The notes under the pieces are model-generated. The model did not search any database, was not told the origin of the DNA, and saw only the letters and a program-made list of their open reading frames with translations. 64,000 nt of DNA, taken from contig JAJOZX010001075.1 in the NCBI GenBank assembly GCA_023014485.1, forward strand, positions 547,501 to 611,500, read 5' to 3'. Numbering within the stretch: the first letter of the stretch is position 1; each line of letters begins with the position of its first letter. The translations under genes were made by a program, and so were the position numbers. Below are positions 34,323 to 45,475 of the stretch, piece by piece. Origin of the DNA: Bathynomus jamesi (Eukaryota; Arthropoda; Malacostraca; Isopoda; Cirolanidae).

Positions 34323-35172
34323 CAGGGTGTCCATAAATGTTTACCCTGAAAACAGCATGCTCTCATGTTTTAATGACGAATCTTACATCCGTTTTCTTTT
34401 TACAGGTGATCTCGTACACGCATAGAGTTTCTGTGCTGGTGTGTTTCGTCTACCGCATTCGCCGCTAGGAGCGCTGTAGTAGCTGTTCAGTGGTAGAGTC
34501 AACAGACACAATGTGCGTATTTGGGGATCGGAAAACCCACGTGCCTTAAGGCAGCATATTCGGGGCAGTCCGAAGATCAATGTCTGGTGTGGACTAATGC
34601 ATGACCAGATAATTGGTCCTTTCTTCTTCGCTGAGAACACTGTTTCCGCAACTATGTACCTGGATATGCTCACCAATTACGCCATCCCCCAGCTGCAGGA
34701 CAGGCAGCCAACTGTCATCATCCAACAAGGTGGGGCAGCCCCTCATTGGGCGCATGTTGTTCGTGAAACTCTCGACGCAACATTTCCAAATCGATGGATT
34801 GGCAGGGACGGACCAATCCCATGGCCTCCAAGATCACCAGACATTACCCCGCTGGATTTCTTTCTCTGGGGTCATGTTAAAGATTTGGTTTATGCAACAA
34901 TTGTTCCAGATATCAGGACATTGCGAGAACGCATTACGGATGCAATTGCAACAGTTAACCCACAAATGTCGGAAAATTTGTGACGTGAGTGTGAATACCG
35001 TTTCGACATTTTACGTGCCACTAGGGGTGCACATGTGGAAGCTTATTAAGTTCATTAACTATGTATCAAAACTTTGTATGTTTATCTACTTATGATTAAA
35101 ACTGTGTTTGAATACGAGTGTTTATTTAAAAATTATAGCATGCTTTAATCGGGTAAACATTTATGGACACCA
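34323..35172 (+). mobile_element. DD41D transposon (copy 3), internally deleted
   Basis: The left end is CAGGGTGTCCATAAATGTTT and the right end carries the inverted GGGTAAACATTTATGGACAC; the outermost right bases have decayed. Only 850 bases remain, because most of the N-terminal half of the transposase is missing. Confidence 0.85.
34513..34983 (+). pseudogene. DD41D transposase, C-terminal half with mutated active site
   Basis: The remaining 156 codons include SPKINVWCGLMHDQIIGPFF, the segment of the second acid, and SPDITPLDFFLWGHVKDLVY (third Asp). The expected QQDGA is QQGGA here, so the second catalytic Asp is Gly. The first catalytic Asp and DNA-binding domain are absent. The protein ends at 34,983, followed by a few dozen out-of-frame codons. 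Confidence 0.85.
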
Positions 35173-35391
35173 TATATTGATGTAAGCGACTTTGAGTTTG
35201 GAGAGTGTCTGTATGCGAGACCATCATCAAAGTTTATTTGACCGTGAATCTCTGTAACGATAGGAGAGAAAATCATGACCTTGTACCACTGAGCACTTTT
35301 GCTGTTGCATTTCACGTCATTTGGAGGAATTGGATATCAGTGCACTTGCTACTAAAAAGTCTTGGCTGCTTAATTATCAGGGTATTATATA

Positions 35392-35693
35392 CAATGGGGC
35401 CACGGGGCCCATATCGCGAGACCGGATTATAACAAAACTCCAAACCCGTAACCAGAAAAATATCGAGTTACAGATAACCAAACAGACTTCTGACAACAAA
35501 ATGAAGACAAGCAATTCAAATAAATGAAATTTTACTTCTTCTGGTAACAAAGATAAATTCAGAACTACAGATAAACAGATTTCAGTAGACATGATTTCTG
35601 TGAACATAAAAACAAATTTAAATGAAAATTTTGGACCCGCATTATACCCGAGTTCCGCGCTATAGCGGACCGCGTTATAGCATGGCCCCAGTG
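35392..35693. mobile_element. MITE with Tigger/pogo-like termini
   Basis: A 302-base segment has inverted ends CAATGGGGCCACG and CACTGGGGCCATG flanked by TA. The subterminal right part contains inverted GCGGACCGCG and CTATAGCGGA-type words that resemble pogo/Tigger ends. There is no coding capacity. Confidence 0.6.
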
Positions 35694-35710
35694 TATATAT
35701 ATATATATAT

Positions 35711-37003
35711 AAGGGGTTCCAAAAACCTTATTTATTGCAGGTATTAAAATTACTCTAGCTGATAAAGTGATAATATAATGGCTTCTCAATTAATTGGTGA
35801 TTCGGAGAGGCAACGTGTGATATATCGCATACAAGCAATAACATTTCGGGAAGCTCGTGATACTGGAGCCACCTTTACAACACGTTCATGGGTTGCCAAA
35901 AAGTTGCGAAGAAGTGAGGATTTCGTCAAAAGAAATTGGAATAAAACTTTGGATGAATGTGAAATGGATACAACCAAATCTGGGCGCCCAAATTTGCCAC
36001 TCTCTCAGGAAACAAAGGACATCATTGAAAGCGGTACGCGTAAGCGAAAAAACAGCTGTGCTAAACTTTCTAGAGAGATCGAAGTGTTGAGAGGAAAGAT
36101 CGTTAGTGGTGAGATCATTCGACTGTACCGTCATAGGCAAGGTTTAAAGCCTTGGCATGAACTTCCAAAGCCAAGAAAAACTCAACTTAACATCGATAAC
36201 AGAATGTGGTTTGCCCATTATCTTGAAGATTGGGATGTGGATGATTTCATGCATTTTGCTGTCTCCGATGAATTTTTTGTTTACGTAACACGTCGGCCTA
36301 ACTACCAAAATGATCGAGTGTGGGCCACAACACCAGATGAAATCGATGACAATGAACATTATCGCGAATTATTAAAAAGTCCAGACTGTGTTGATGTGTT
36401 TGTTTTGTTCATTGCAAAGAAGCTCATGTGGGTGCTGAAGCCAAATGGTCAGAGTTGGGATGGACAGTATTTTCGTGATATTATTCTATCCCAGCATGTC
36501 ATTCCTTTTCTAAGAAACCCAAACAATGTCATGGATGTCGATCAGGTCACACTTCTGCACGATAAGGCCCCCTGCTTTAAGGCATTAGCCACTCAACAGT
36601 TGTTGCGGAACCATGAGATCGATTTCTTTGGAAATGAAGAATGCCAGGAAATTCTCCTGACCTGAACGTCTGTGAACACATTGGATCAGTTATAAAGGAC
36701 AAGATTGAGTGTCTCTTGTTTCAAGAACCTGCAGCAAATCGATTTTCGAAGGATACAATGACGCAACACATTGAAACTGTTTTAGAAAATTTGCGTAACG
36801 ATCAAGATCTATTCACGTCACTTTTGGCAAGCTACCCATAGCGAATTCAGGCTGTATTGGAAGCCAATGGCGAAAACACCAAGTTTTAATTGTTTCTCAT
36901 TAAATGCAGGATTAAATTCTCTTTTGTAAGGTATGTTTAGTTTTACTGTACCTCTAATGATTTATGCCATGGGCGGGGGGGGGTAAGGTTTATTGGAGCC
37001 CCG
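35711..37003 (+). mobile_element. DD37E Tc1/mariner-superfamily transposon
   Basis: Imperfect inverted ends AAGGGGTTCCAAAAACCTTA and (complement of right end) CGGGGCTCCAATAAACCTTA are flanked by TA. It inserted in a short TA tract right after the MITE. The 1.29-kb interior encodes one transposase. Confidence 0.8.
35778..36841 (+). pseudogene. DD37E transposase, one-base frameshift
   Basis: Starts MASQLIGDSERQRVIYRIQA with a helix-turn-helix N-terminus (KKLRRSEDFVKRNW). The core contains AVSDEFFVY (first Asp), VTLLHDKAPCF (second Asp) and SPDLNVCEHIG (Glu). Thirty-seven residues separate the last two acids, which places it in the DD37E (ITmD37E-like) group described from mosquitoes. A single-base loss near 36,645 shifts the frame just before SPDLN; the remainder reads to 36,841. 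Otherwise intact, including the C-terminal helices. Confidence 0.85.
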
Positions 37004-37142
37004 TATAAAACAGGTTTCGACCATAGGGTAGGTTAGGTTAGGTACACTTTGAAATTTTTTTATCTGTTAAAGTGGTGCCCGTTAAATTTTATAGTATGGC
37101 GTCATACGTGTCATACGCGTCATGTGTGTTCTTTGCAGTTGA

Positions 37143-37189
<47 letters not shown>

Positions 37190-38657
37190 TATAACCTCAT
37201 TTGGGTTCCGTGCGTCGGAATCTCTTCACACAAAGGTCAAAATGGTGGCCCAGCATCTAGTCCTGACTTGGTGGAGAAGCGAGGTTCTCTCTTGTGCTCT
37301 CCACTGCACATTGCCAGGTACACCCTGCTCATATTTTACCGTCGTGAGACAGGCATCTAGTCTTCTCTTGAAGACTTCAACTTTGACTCCTGTAACGTTT
37401 CTGAGGTCTTTTGGAAGCTGGTTAGAAAGTCTTGGTCCCCTGACAACCAAGCTATTTTCCTTCAGTTTCCCTTGTCGGGTCTTTAATTCGGGAACACTAC
37501 TCATTCTACCTTTCCTTTTTTCCAGCGTTGTTTGGATGGTAATTGGGTTTAGTTTGAGGTTTGGTACCAGTCTTTCGATCATTTTCCATATGTAGATTAT
37601 GGTGTACCCCTCTCTTCTTTCCAGGGAGTACAGATTTAGTTTACGTAGTCTTTCACAGTAGTTGAGTTATTTGCAGCCATGAATCTTTGCTGTGAAATGT
37701 CTTTGCGTTTCTTCTAGTTTATTAGTTTCTTCCTTTTTATATGGGGATGTCAAAACTGAGCAGTATTCAAGTTTTGGTTTGATCAGTGTTCTCAGCAGGG
37801 GAATCATTACTGTCTTGTCCCTCCTTTTGAGCGTTCTTAGTACCTGTCCCATGACTCTTTTTGCTTTGTTTATTGCTATCTGATTTTGTGTCTCAAATTT
37901 GGCATCATCGGTCATTATTACCCCTAAGTCGACCGCTTTCGTGCTTCTCTGAACTTCCTCTCTATGTGCAGCATAATATGCAGTCTGTTTAAGTTCCTCA
38001 TTTCTACCATATCTCAAGAGCTGAAATTTTTCGGTGTTAAATGTCATATTGTTGTCTTCTAACCATGTGTATAGTTTGTTCGTGTCCCTCTGCAAGGCCC
38101 ATACTTCATTTGCATCGCTGATTTTTCTGCTGATCTTTGTATCGTGCGCAAAGGATGTTACTATACTGTTGCTGTTTACTCTACTGTCTCTCTCTGTTAG
38201 CATGATAATGAACAGGAGTGGGGCCAACACTGTACCTTGTGGTACTGAGCTGCGTGCTTCTGATTCTGATGATGATACACCTTGAATTTTGACGACCTGT
38301 ATTCATTCTCTGAGGAAGTTGTAGATCCACTTTCCCACTTTGCCTGTTATTCCAATATGTTTCATTTTATGTGCTATTATACCATGATTGCATTTGTCGA
38401 AAGCTTTAGCAAAATTCGTGTATATGACATTATAGTTTTCATTGCCTTCAAGTGCATCTAGGATATTGCTATATCTCTATAAGTTGTGATAAGCATGATC
38501 TTCCTGAGCGGAATCCGTGCTGATTTTCGTTGAATCTTTCCAGTGTCTCCCTGAAGTCAGATTTTCTCTCGAACTGTTCTTTCAAATATTTTGGTGAGGT
38601 GGGACGTCAATGACACTGGTCTATAGTTCTTTGCTTGAGATCTATTCCTTCTTTATA

Positions 38658-40305
38658 CAGGGTGTTTCATAACATGTGGGATGCACTTTCAATATGGATT
38701 CAGGACCTGAGAACAATGGAAAACGTTTATATAAACATATGCCCGAAATCGCTTTGGTTCCGAGTTACAGCCCGTTTTGTGTTCCAGCAATTCTCTCCGC
38801 AAACTGTTTACAAACACTGCTTGCCGACAATGTTTGTGAGTGTGTAGCGCCGCGTAGGAGACTTATTTCATGTACGTTCTTGCCGATTGTAATGTTTCAT
38901 ACACTCTTTGACATGTTTCAATATCGCTGAGTGTATAGCCATCAGTCAGTCAGAGGTGCATCGCGGTGTTTCACTGTTCGTATTCGTAACTTCTTACCGT
39001 GAATAAGTGCAGTCCAGTGAAAAAAAAAACTTAAAAGTTTTTGTGCTATTTAGTGATACTGTGCATTTGAAGTGAGAATGGAGGCTCATTCAAACAAAGA
39101 AATGGCAGACATGCATCTCATGTATGGACTTGCTGAGTGTAATGCGGCCGCAGCAAGACGTCTGTATGCGGAAAGGTTTCCGAATCGACATCTGCCAGAT
39201 AAGAAGACCTTTCAGAGAATAGACGAGCGTCTTGGTGACACAGGATCATTCAACAAGCGAGTTTCAGATGGTGGTAGACCAATCACCGCCATAACTGTTG
39301 AGTTGGAGGAGCGGGTCCTGAATTACGTGGAGGAACTTCCTGGTGTCAGCACCCAAAGGATAGCAGCAGCACAAGGTGGAAGATACACAGCTGTGTGGAG
39401 AACTTTACGGGAACAACAGCTTTACCCATATCACATTCAGAGAGTACAAGGCCTTACTGAAGCTGATTTCCCACCACGAGAGGCTTTTTGTACTTGGTTC
39501 CTTCAACAGTGTGCTCGCGATCCTCTTTTTCAATCCTCCTTGTTGTTTTCTGATGAGGCTACCTTCACAAGAATTGGCGTGATCAATTTTCACAACACTC
39601 ATCACTGGGCCGAAGAGAATCCGCATGCTATCATCCAGTCAAGGCACCAACAACAATTTAGTATCAATGTATAGGCAGGACTTATTACCGACAACTTAAT
39701 CGGTCCTTTTGTTTTGCCTGCAAGATTAACAGGAGAATCCTATTCCAATTTTTTAAAGAATGATTTAAGCGAATTACTAGATGAAGTTCCTCTTAGTGTC
39801 CGACGTCGTATGTGGTTTATGCATGACGGCGCTCCGCCTCATTTAAATCGAATAGCCAGAGACTATTTGGATGACCATTTCCCTGATAAATGGATAGGCC
39901 GTGGAGGACCCATTGCGTGGCCTGCTCGCTCCCCGAACCTGAATTCACTCGATTTGTTTTACCTGTGGGGTCATCTGAAATCCATCGTTTACGTGACACC
40001 CATTGACAAAGTTGAAATGTTTCGCCAACGTGTAGAACAAGGATGCCAGAAAATCCGAGCAATACCTGGAATGTTTGAACGCGTCAGGCAGTCTATGACG
40101 AGGCGTGTTTAGGCGTGTATTCAAGCGCAAGGCGGTGATTTTGAGCACTTCCTTTAAAGGTAAGGCGGATACTTGCTGAAACACATAACGGGCTGTAACT
40201 CGGAAACAAAGCGATTTCGGTCATATGTTTATATAATCTTTTTTCATTGTTTTCAGGTCCTGAATCCATCCTGAAAGTGCGTCCCACATATTATGAAACA
40301 CCCTG
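38658..40305 (+). mobile_element. DD41D transposon (copy 4) nested in LINE-C
   Basis: Long inverted terminal repeats of about 115 bases start CAGGGTGTTTCATAACATGT; TA duplications flank the element. It is the longest-repeat DD41D copy in the window and inserted into the RT gene of LINE-C, so it is younger than that LINE. Confidence 0.92.
39078..40112 (+). pseudogene. DD41D transposase with a single nonsense codon
   Basis: Starts MEAHSNKEMADMHLMYGLAE. N-terminal helix-turn-helix (DTGSFNKRVSDGGRP), then LLFSDEATFTRIG (first Asp), MHDGAPPH (second Asp) and SPNLNSLDLFYLWGHLKSIV. The third acid is the Asp of SLD; the usual SPDLTPLD is altered (SPNLNSLD), but the aligned Asp is kept. One UAG at 39,672-39,674 interrupts an otherwise continuous 344-codon frame, at a place where relatives have Trp. 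This is the best-preserved DD41D gene apart from that stop. Confidence 0.88.
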
Positions 40306-42081
40306 TATATAGGGACAATGTTTGCTCTTTTCAAGATGCTCTGTATTTCCCCAGTGTCTAGGGATCTTCTCCATATCCAGTATAAGGGTGTAGCTATTTT
40401 ATTTTTACAGTTTTTAATTAATAGTGCGTTCCATTTGTCCGGACCTGCAGCTGAATGTGATTTCATTTGTCCTATAGCTCTTGATACATCTTCTGTGGTA
40501 AAATCAAAGTCTGTTATACATTCTCCTTTTAATTTCTCTTCGAAGAATGCACCTACGTCAGGTATCACTTTGTCACTTTTTAGGGTACTGAAGACCGATT
40601 CATACTGGGCTCTCAATGTTACAGAGATTTCATTTAGATCGTTTATTAGTTCATTATTTCCTTTCCTTAAGGGCCCGATAGTAGCGCGCGTTTTTGTTTT
40701 CCTTTTCGCATAGTTGTAGAAGTATTATGGATTTTCCTTTATTGCTTCTACCGCCTTTTCCTTTTCCCTCTCTGTTTGGCTCTTTATCAGAGTTTGTATT
40801 TCCCTATCGATACTTTCCAGTTTTTCTTGTATTACTTTCCTGCCATTGTTGTCTCTGCAATTAGCTAACTTCATCGCTACTCTTTCTTTTTCGGAATATT
40901 CTTCGCTTTTGCCTTTAGCCAGTTCCTCTTTCCTTTTGGCTGTGCTTTCGGGGCATATTTTTCCAAATTCTCAGCGTCTTTTCTTCCAAGGTTGTTAGCA
41001 TTTCTCAGTTGTTTTATTCTCTAAAACTGTTCTCCACTCTACTTGGGCCATGTGTGATCTGATTTTTTCCCAATTTATGGTCTTGGAGTTTAAGTTAAAA
41101 GCCCCACATTTGTTTCTTCCTTCCGTTTGTGTATTGTCTTTTAAAGTTATCGCCATATTTGTTGATAACTCGATTATGGTGTGGTCTAAGATAATAGTTG
41201 GGGTTATTTTTATATCGACAAATCAAATTCGTTTTATTAGTGAATACCAGATCTAGGCAGTTATTTTTCCTGATATTTTCTGTTATCTCCTGTGTCAGCA
41301 TAAACTCGTTTGTGAGAGCCATTAGCATTTTTGCTTGCTCCTGGTCCTCTCTTGTGCCCCCCTTATCTTGCTCTATAAATATATTTCTACCCACCTTTTT
41401 GTATTTTATAAATGGGAAATTAAAATCGCCGCAGAGTATTATATTAGGAGATGGAGAATTTACGGACTTTATTAGGGTTCTGATATCATCAATGGCATCC
41501 GAAAATTTTTCATTTGGAGAGTTAGGAGGTTTATAGATGACTATCAGTATCACATTTAGTTTCTCTATTTTCACTGCAAGGGTTTCCACGAAGCTGTTGG
41601 ATTTACTTATTACTGTCTCTGTCATATGCCTCTCATGCATATAAATAGCACAGCCACCTTTACGTCTCGCTCTTCTATTCGCTCTTAGTAAGTTGAATCC
41701 ATCTATATGCAATTCTTTCTTTTCGATACAGTGTCCGCAGTTATCGCAGTTTCCTTGACAATCTTTAATCTTTAAGATGTGTTTTTGAGGCATGCGATGT
41801 CCGCCCTTGTTTCGTCCATAAAACCTTTCAGGTACGAAACTTTGTTTAGTGAATTGTTCGATTTTATTCCTTGACTATTTGCCAGGATAATGTTTATGTT
41901 CTTTGTTTTGCATTGCCCCTTGTGGATTTTAAGTTCGTTGTCCTTTAGTATCGCGTGTTTTGTAGCCTTGTGATCCTCCGAGATGGATCCGTTCCCGTCT
42001 ACCTGTTCTGGTAGCTTCTTGCCATGAAGCGGTCTGGCTCGAGGGTTCCCAGCTGTGTCAGCTGCATGTGCTGTATAAGAC

Positions 42082-42474
42082 TTAGCAGCCGTATTGTGTC
42101 CGAGATGTTGAAAAAATTTGGTGTGCTATTTGTGTTTTGTTTGCTATTTGGGTGTATATTTTTTTTCTCACATTCCTCCTGCTGTCATTTGAAACTTGTC
42201 CTTTGTCCTTTGAACTTGTCGGGAGATGACGATAGTAGAATTTTCTCCCGTATTGGCAGGTTCCATATGTCGCGTAGGTCTTGCAAATGTCCGGATGGTA
42301 GCATTTGCATTTTCCACCAAATTTGCAGTGACCATTATTGTAAAAGTAGTTGCATACAGGAGGGTGTTCGTAAATACATTCTCCTCCCTTATATCTGCAG
42401 ATTCCTTTCACATAGTATTTACATATAGTTTCTTCCCCATTTTTACTTGGGGCCTTTGTTTTTGGTGGTTTCAA
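42082..42474 (-). CDS. LINE-C ORF1: triple CCCH zinc-finger protein
   Basis: A 130-residue frame contains three tandem CCCH-type fingers: CKYYVKGICRYKGGECIYEH (C-x7-C-x6-C-x3-H), CNYFYNNGHCKFGGKCKCYH (C-x8-C-x5-C-x3-H) and a third, CKTYATYGTC, in which the third Cys is Phe. A basic/Ser tail follows. CCCH fingers bind single-stranded RNA, so the protein probably packages the LINE transcript; most LINE ORF1 proteins use CCHC knuckles, RRMs or other folds instead. Upstream residues to about 42,600 may belong to the same ORF1 but contain stops. Position directly 5' of the endonuclease supports the ORF1 assignment. Confidence 0.7.
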   Translation of the reverse strand: MKPPKTKAPSKNGEETICKYYVKGICRYKGGECIYEHPPVCNYFYNNGHCKFGGKCKCYHPDICKTYATYGTCQYGRKFYYRHLPTSSKDKGQVSNDSRRNVRKKIYTQIANKTQIAHQIFSTSRTQYGC

Positions 42475-42619
42475 TATGATTTCTTTATTGTCTACTTGTT
42501 TTTTCTTATTGCTACTAAATGCTCTTTGTTTGAAATCTTTGGATTTGGTTTTGTGCCTCTGTTTCCTCTGTTGGTGTGGCTTTTATTTCTATTATTTCTG
42601 CCTCCCGTTTACTCGCTTA

Positions 42620-43930
42620 GGAACAGTTCCATAGTGATAAATACATGGAAAGAAATTTGAAAAAACTACACCACATAAGCACAGAATTGTTCCCATTATT
42701 CTCCCCAACTCCAAATTCATTAGAATTTTTGTACTGGTTGGTGTTAAAATAGGCTTTACTATAGTTCCCACAACATAGTTATGACTGACACTGGTCTTTG
42801 TTGACTATTTTTAAATTTTGAACAAAAACGTTTTGATGCAACAGTCTTTGATTGATTCTTCACAGCTAATAATTATCATATAAGGTTCTTCTGTCGCATT
42901 CTGTCAGTGTCGCTTTAAGCTCACTATATTCCTTATTTGTTGTTCTTTTTTTTATTATTTTTGGATATATTCATAACCTTGAGGACTGTTCCTCGAGATA
43001 CAGAAGCAATTATGTGACTTTTATTACTGAAACACCAAACAAACAGGCTCCTACTATCATGCCCCTTTCACAGGCAGTAACATCTTTTCCAAGCGCTATA
43101 TTTTTATTTATTTTAAAAGAGCATGAAAAACTAATATGAACATATTAAAAGAGAAGATGTTCTCAATATTATATGCAGTTACATATTAATTTCATAAAGT
43201 ACATAACGACATTAATGATATCAGAAAATACAGCACCGAAAATACGAGTGTTTCCATTATTCTGTCCAACCCCTGTATAATGTCCGTATGTAATTTTGCG
43301 AATACCCTCCCCATTATAAAACAGATTAAGACGGGCCAAGGAGATGATACATAGACCTGTAGCTATTTGAAGTTCCGTCTCTTTCCCCGGGTTTTAGTTT
43401 AACCAATTCATGTTGAATAGATGCAAAACATTAAGTAATCATTCACTTAATTAGGAATACTATTTCCTGCTAACTACGTATTCACCGAGGAACGTCTTAA
43501 CTCCGTTAATGTCTATTCTTTCAAATGAGATTCATTGCTTTCTACTAGTACTACTGATACAGCTAAACACGCATACACTGAAAGAGATTATATCACGCCT
43601 CGGAAACCACAACTCAGCGGGAAAGACAAAAGCGCAGCGAGTGGTCAAGTGGGCAAGTGAGTGAGCATTTAAAGCCTTGGCATGCACTCTTTAAACAAGT
43701 TTGGAAGCACCTTCATATTGAGCTGTATAAACTCGTTTCATATGGGTGGGGAAACCTTCATTATGCCATAATCATCATCATCATACAAAAACTCGTTGCC
43801 TCTAAGCCAACAATTTTCATACTAATTGATTGTACTTCTTGTACATCTTAAATATACGAGAATGTTGCATCATAGAAAATTCCCTTCTGCTTGAAGGATG
43901 CTCATTTTGTTCTGGCACGTCTGTGTAAAT
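42620..43930. other. no recognised gene; isolated Tc1-type terminal repeat at 43,247-43,279
   Basis: GTGTTTCCATTATTCTGTCC at 43,248 followed by AACCCCTGTA is the right terminal repeat of a Tc1-like element similar to the one starting at 47,619. No transposase is left. A related word (TTCCCATTATTCTCCCC) at 42,690 lies in the same orientation. The remaining sequence has no supported gene. Confidence 0.5.
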
Positions 43931-43932
43931 AC

Positions 43933-44094
43933 AGTACACAGTGTGCTCAAAAAGAAATTGTGCAATGAATTACATGGCTTATTACATTTATTACGAGTAT
44001 TTTAAAGAAGCAAAGAATATTACATAACCTTGAAAAAACTTCTTTAAGAAAATATACACTGCGCAATTTCTTTGGCAGCACCAAACACCATATA
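43933..44094. mobile_element. small Tc1/mariner-like MITE
   Basis: Inverted ends share AAAGAAATTG(T/C)GCA, with outer TACAGTACACAGTG-like sequence on the left and a related one on the right. About 160 bases, no coding content, followed by a (TA)n tract. Confidence 0.6.
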
Positions 44095-44096
44095 CA

Positions 44097-44102
44097 GTAT
44101 AT

Positions 44103-44174
<72 letters not shown>
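44097..44174. repeat. (TA)n microsatellite, interrupted
   Basis: Three TA blocks separated by single-base changes; it separates the MITE from the hAT remnant. Confidence 0.9.
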
Positions 44175-44177
<3 letters not shown>

Positions 44178-44179
<2 letters not shown>

Positions 44180-45431
44180 GATGTACCGAATACCGAATAT
44201 TAGTTTTATTTGGGTTATTTGGCGTCACTGTAAAAAACTGAATAGAATATTATCTAAGCCGTATAAGAATACAAACACAAAAGAATTTAAATTTTATAAT
44301 TCTCCATTTTCTCTCGCATGGGTGGGATGGGGGAAAGTTATGGTACAATTACTTTTTCAACAAAAATTGCAGTTGTTGAATACTCCTCTAACTATGACAT
44401 AGCAACCCTCAATAAACATCAGTGGACTCTTATTCAGCGTGTTGTAAAGCTTCTTAACCCATGTGAAAAATTAACGAATGACTTTTCCTCTGATTCATCT
44501 TGTCTTTCCATGGTATCTCCCGGTGTAACGGGTCTCGTGGTATTTTGTGTAACATAACTGATGATGCTGGCATTCATATTATGAAAAACGTCTTAACAGA
44601 AAATTTACAGAATTGCTTCAAGCAGTGGAAGACAGACATTACTTGCATGAGTGCTCAGGTTTTAGATCCTTGTTTCAAATTTGCTTGCAATACAGTGTTT
44701 GAATTTGTAAAAATTGAGATAATCACTATGTCTGCGTCTCGTAATGCTAGTCATACACGTAATACAACTCATGGCGATAAAGCAATTGGTTTTGTTCCAC
44801 GAGAAGAACAAGAACCTTCGAAAAAGAAGCCTAAGGTTGACTTATGGAGTTACTTCGATAAGGTTGCTACGTCTTCACAATCAGATGTGTCTCCACCCTT
44901 TAAATGTAGCCAGCAAAATTGTCAAAAAGAATTTAGCATCTATTCAAAAGAGCCACGAGTCACTCGTGACGCGAACCCTCTTGTTTGGTGGCGCCATAAT
45001 GACGAAAGATTTCCGAAACTATAAGTACTTGCTCAGAAATATCTCACCACGCCACCCACAAGCATACGAAGTGAACGGTTGTTCAGTTCTGCGAAAAGTG
45101 TAATTACTGAGGCACATAATTGTTCAGCTACTGATGCTGCTGAATGACTAATTATTCTACAAGATAATCTACTGGCCTTAAATTTCAATTATTAGGTTTT
45201 GTTTTTCCGGTAATTATTATTATTGCTTGTTAATTTTTTTGTAAGGTTACTATCATACTTATTAGTATCACTATACCAAGTTAGATTTGTTTGTAATTAT
45301 TGTTTGAAATAAAAAATGCATTAAGTTCCACTTCCTGAGTCACATTATTTACCCTAATTATCAAATATTGGCATTCGGTTTAAAAAATATAAAAACTATT
45401 CGGCCGAATGCCGAATATTCGGTACATCCCG
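44178..45431 (+). mobile_element. hAT transposon, internally deleted
   Basis: Inverted ends GATGTACCGAATACCGAATA and (complement of the right end) GATGTACCGAATATTCGGCA. The 1.25-kb interior keeps only the C-terminal half of a hAT transposase. The BED finger and first catalytic acid are lost. Confidence 0.82.
44356..45194 (+). pseudogene. hAT transposase C-terminal half with dimerisation domain
   Basis: Readable blocks are NKHQWTLIQRVVKLLNPCEK, TDITCMSAQVLDPCFKF and PLVWWRHNDERFPKL, the last being the hAT C-terminal dimerisation signature. The continuation (LAQKYLTTPPTSIRSERLFS) is in another frame from about 45,025. At least two frame changes and several stops are present. hAT proteins of the ZBED type would excise the element with 8-bp target duplications. 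Confidence 0.82.

Positions 45432-45434
<3 letters not shown>

Positions 45435-45475
<41 letters not shown>

Larger units (their letters stand above)
37226..41890 (-). pseudogene. LINE-C endonuclease and reverse transcriptase, split and mutated
   Basis: The endonuclease part reads DGFNLLRANRRARRKGGCAI, VIYKPPNSPNEKFSDAI, ILCGDFNFPFI and NNCLDLVFTN. The RT part has GPDKWNALLIKNC and ANIVPIY before the transposon insertion, and resumes after it. The catalytic box reads SFAHDTKIS, so the first Asp of F-A-D-D is His. The thumb region is KRVMGQVLRTLKRRDKTVMI and KLEYCSVL. Multiple frame changes (near 41,800, 41,090, 37,650) show this copy is dead. The order EN-RT without RNase H places it with the Jockey/CR1 group. 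Confidence 0.82.
37220..42480 (-). mobile_element. LINE-C: non-LTR retrotransposon with CCCH-finger ORF1
   Basis: On the minus strand: ORF1 (42,474-42,082), endonuclease (about 41,890-41,095), RT (40,616-40,306 and 38,657-37,226). A DD41D element (38,658-40,305) splits the RT domain exactly after NIVPIY. The 3' boundary near 37,220 is inferred from the end of similarity with the copy at 19.7-20.6 kb. The 5' end beyond 42,480 is uncertain. Confidence 0.82.
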
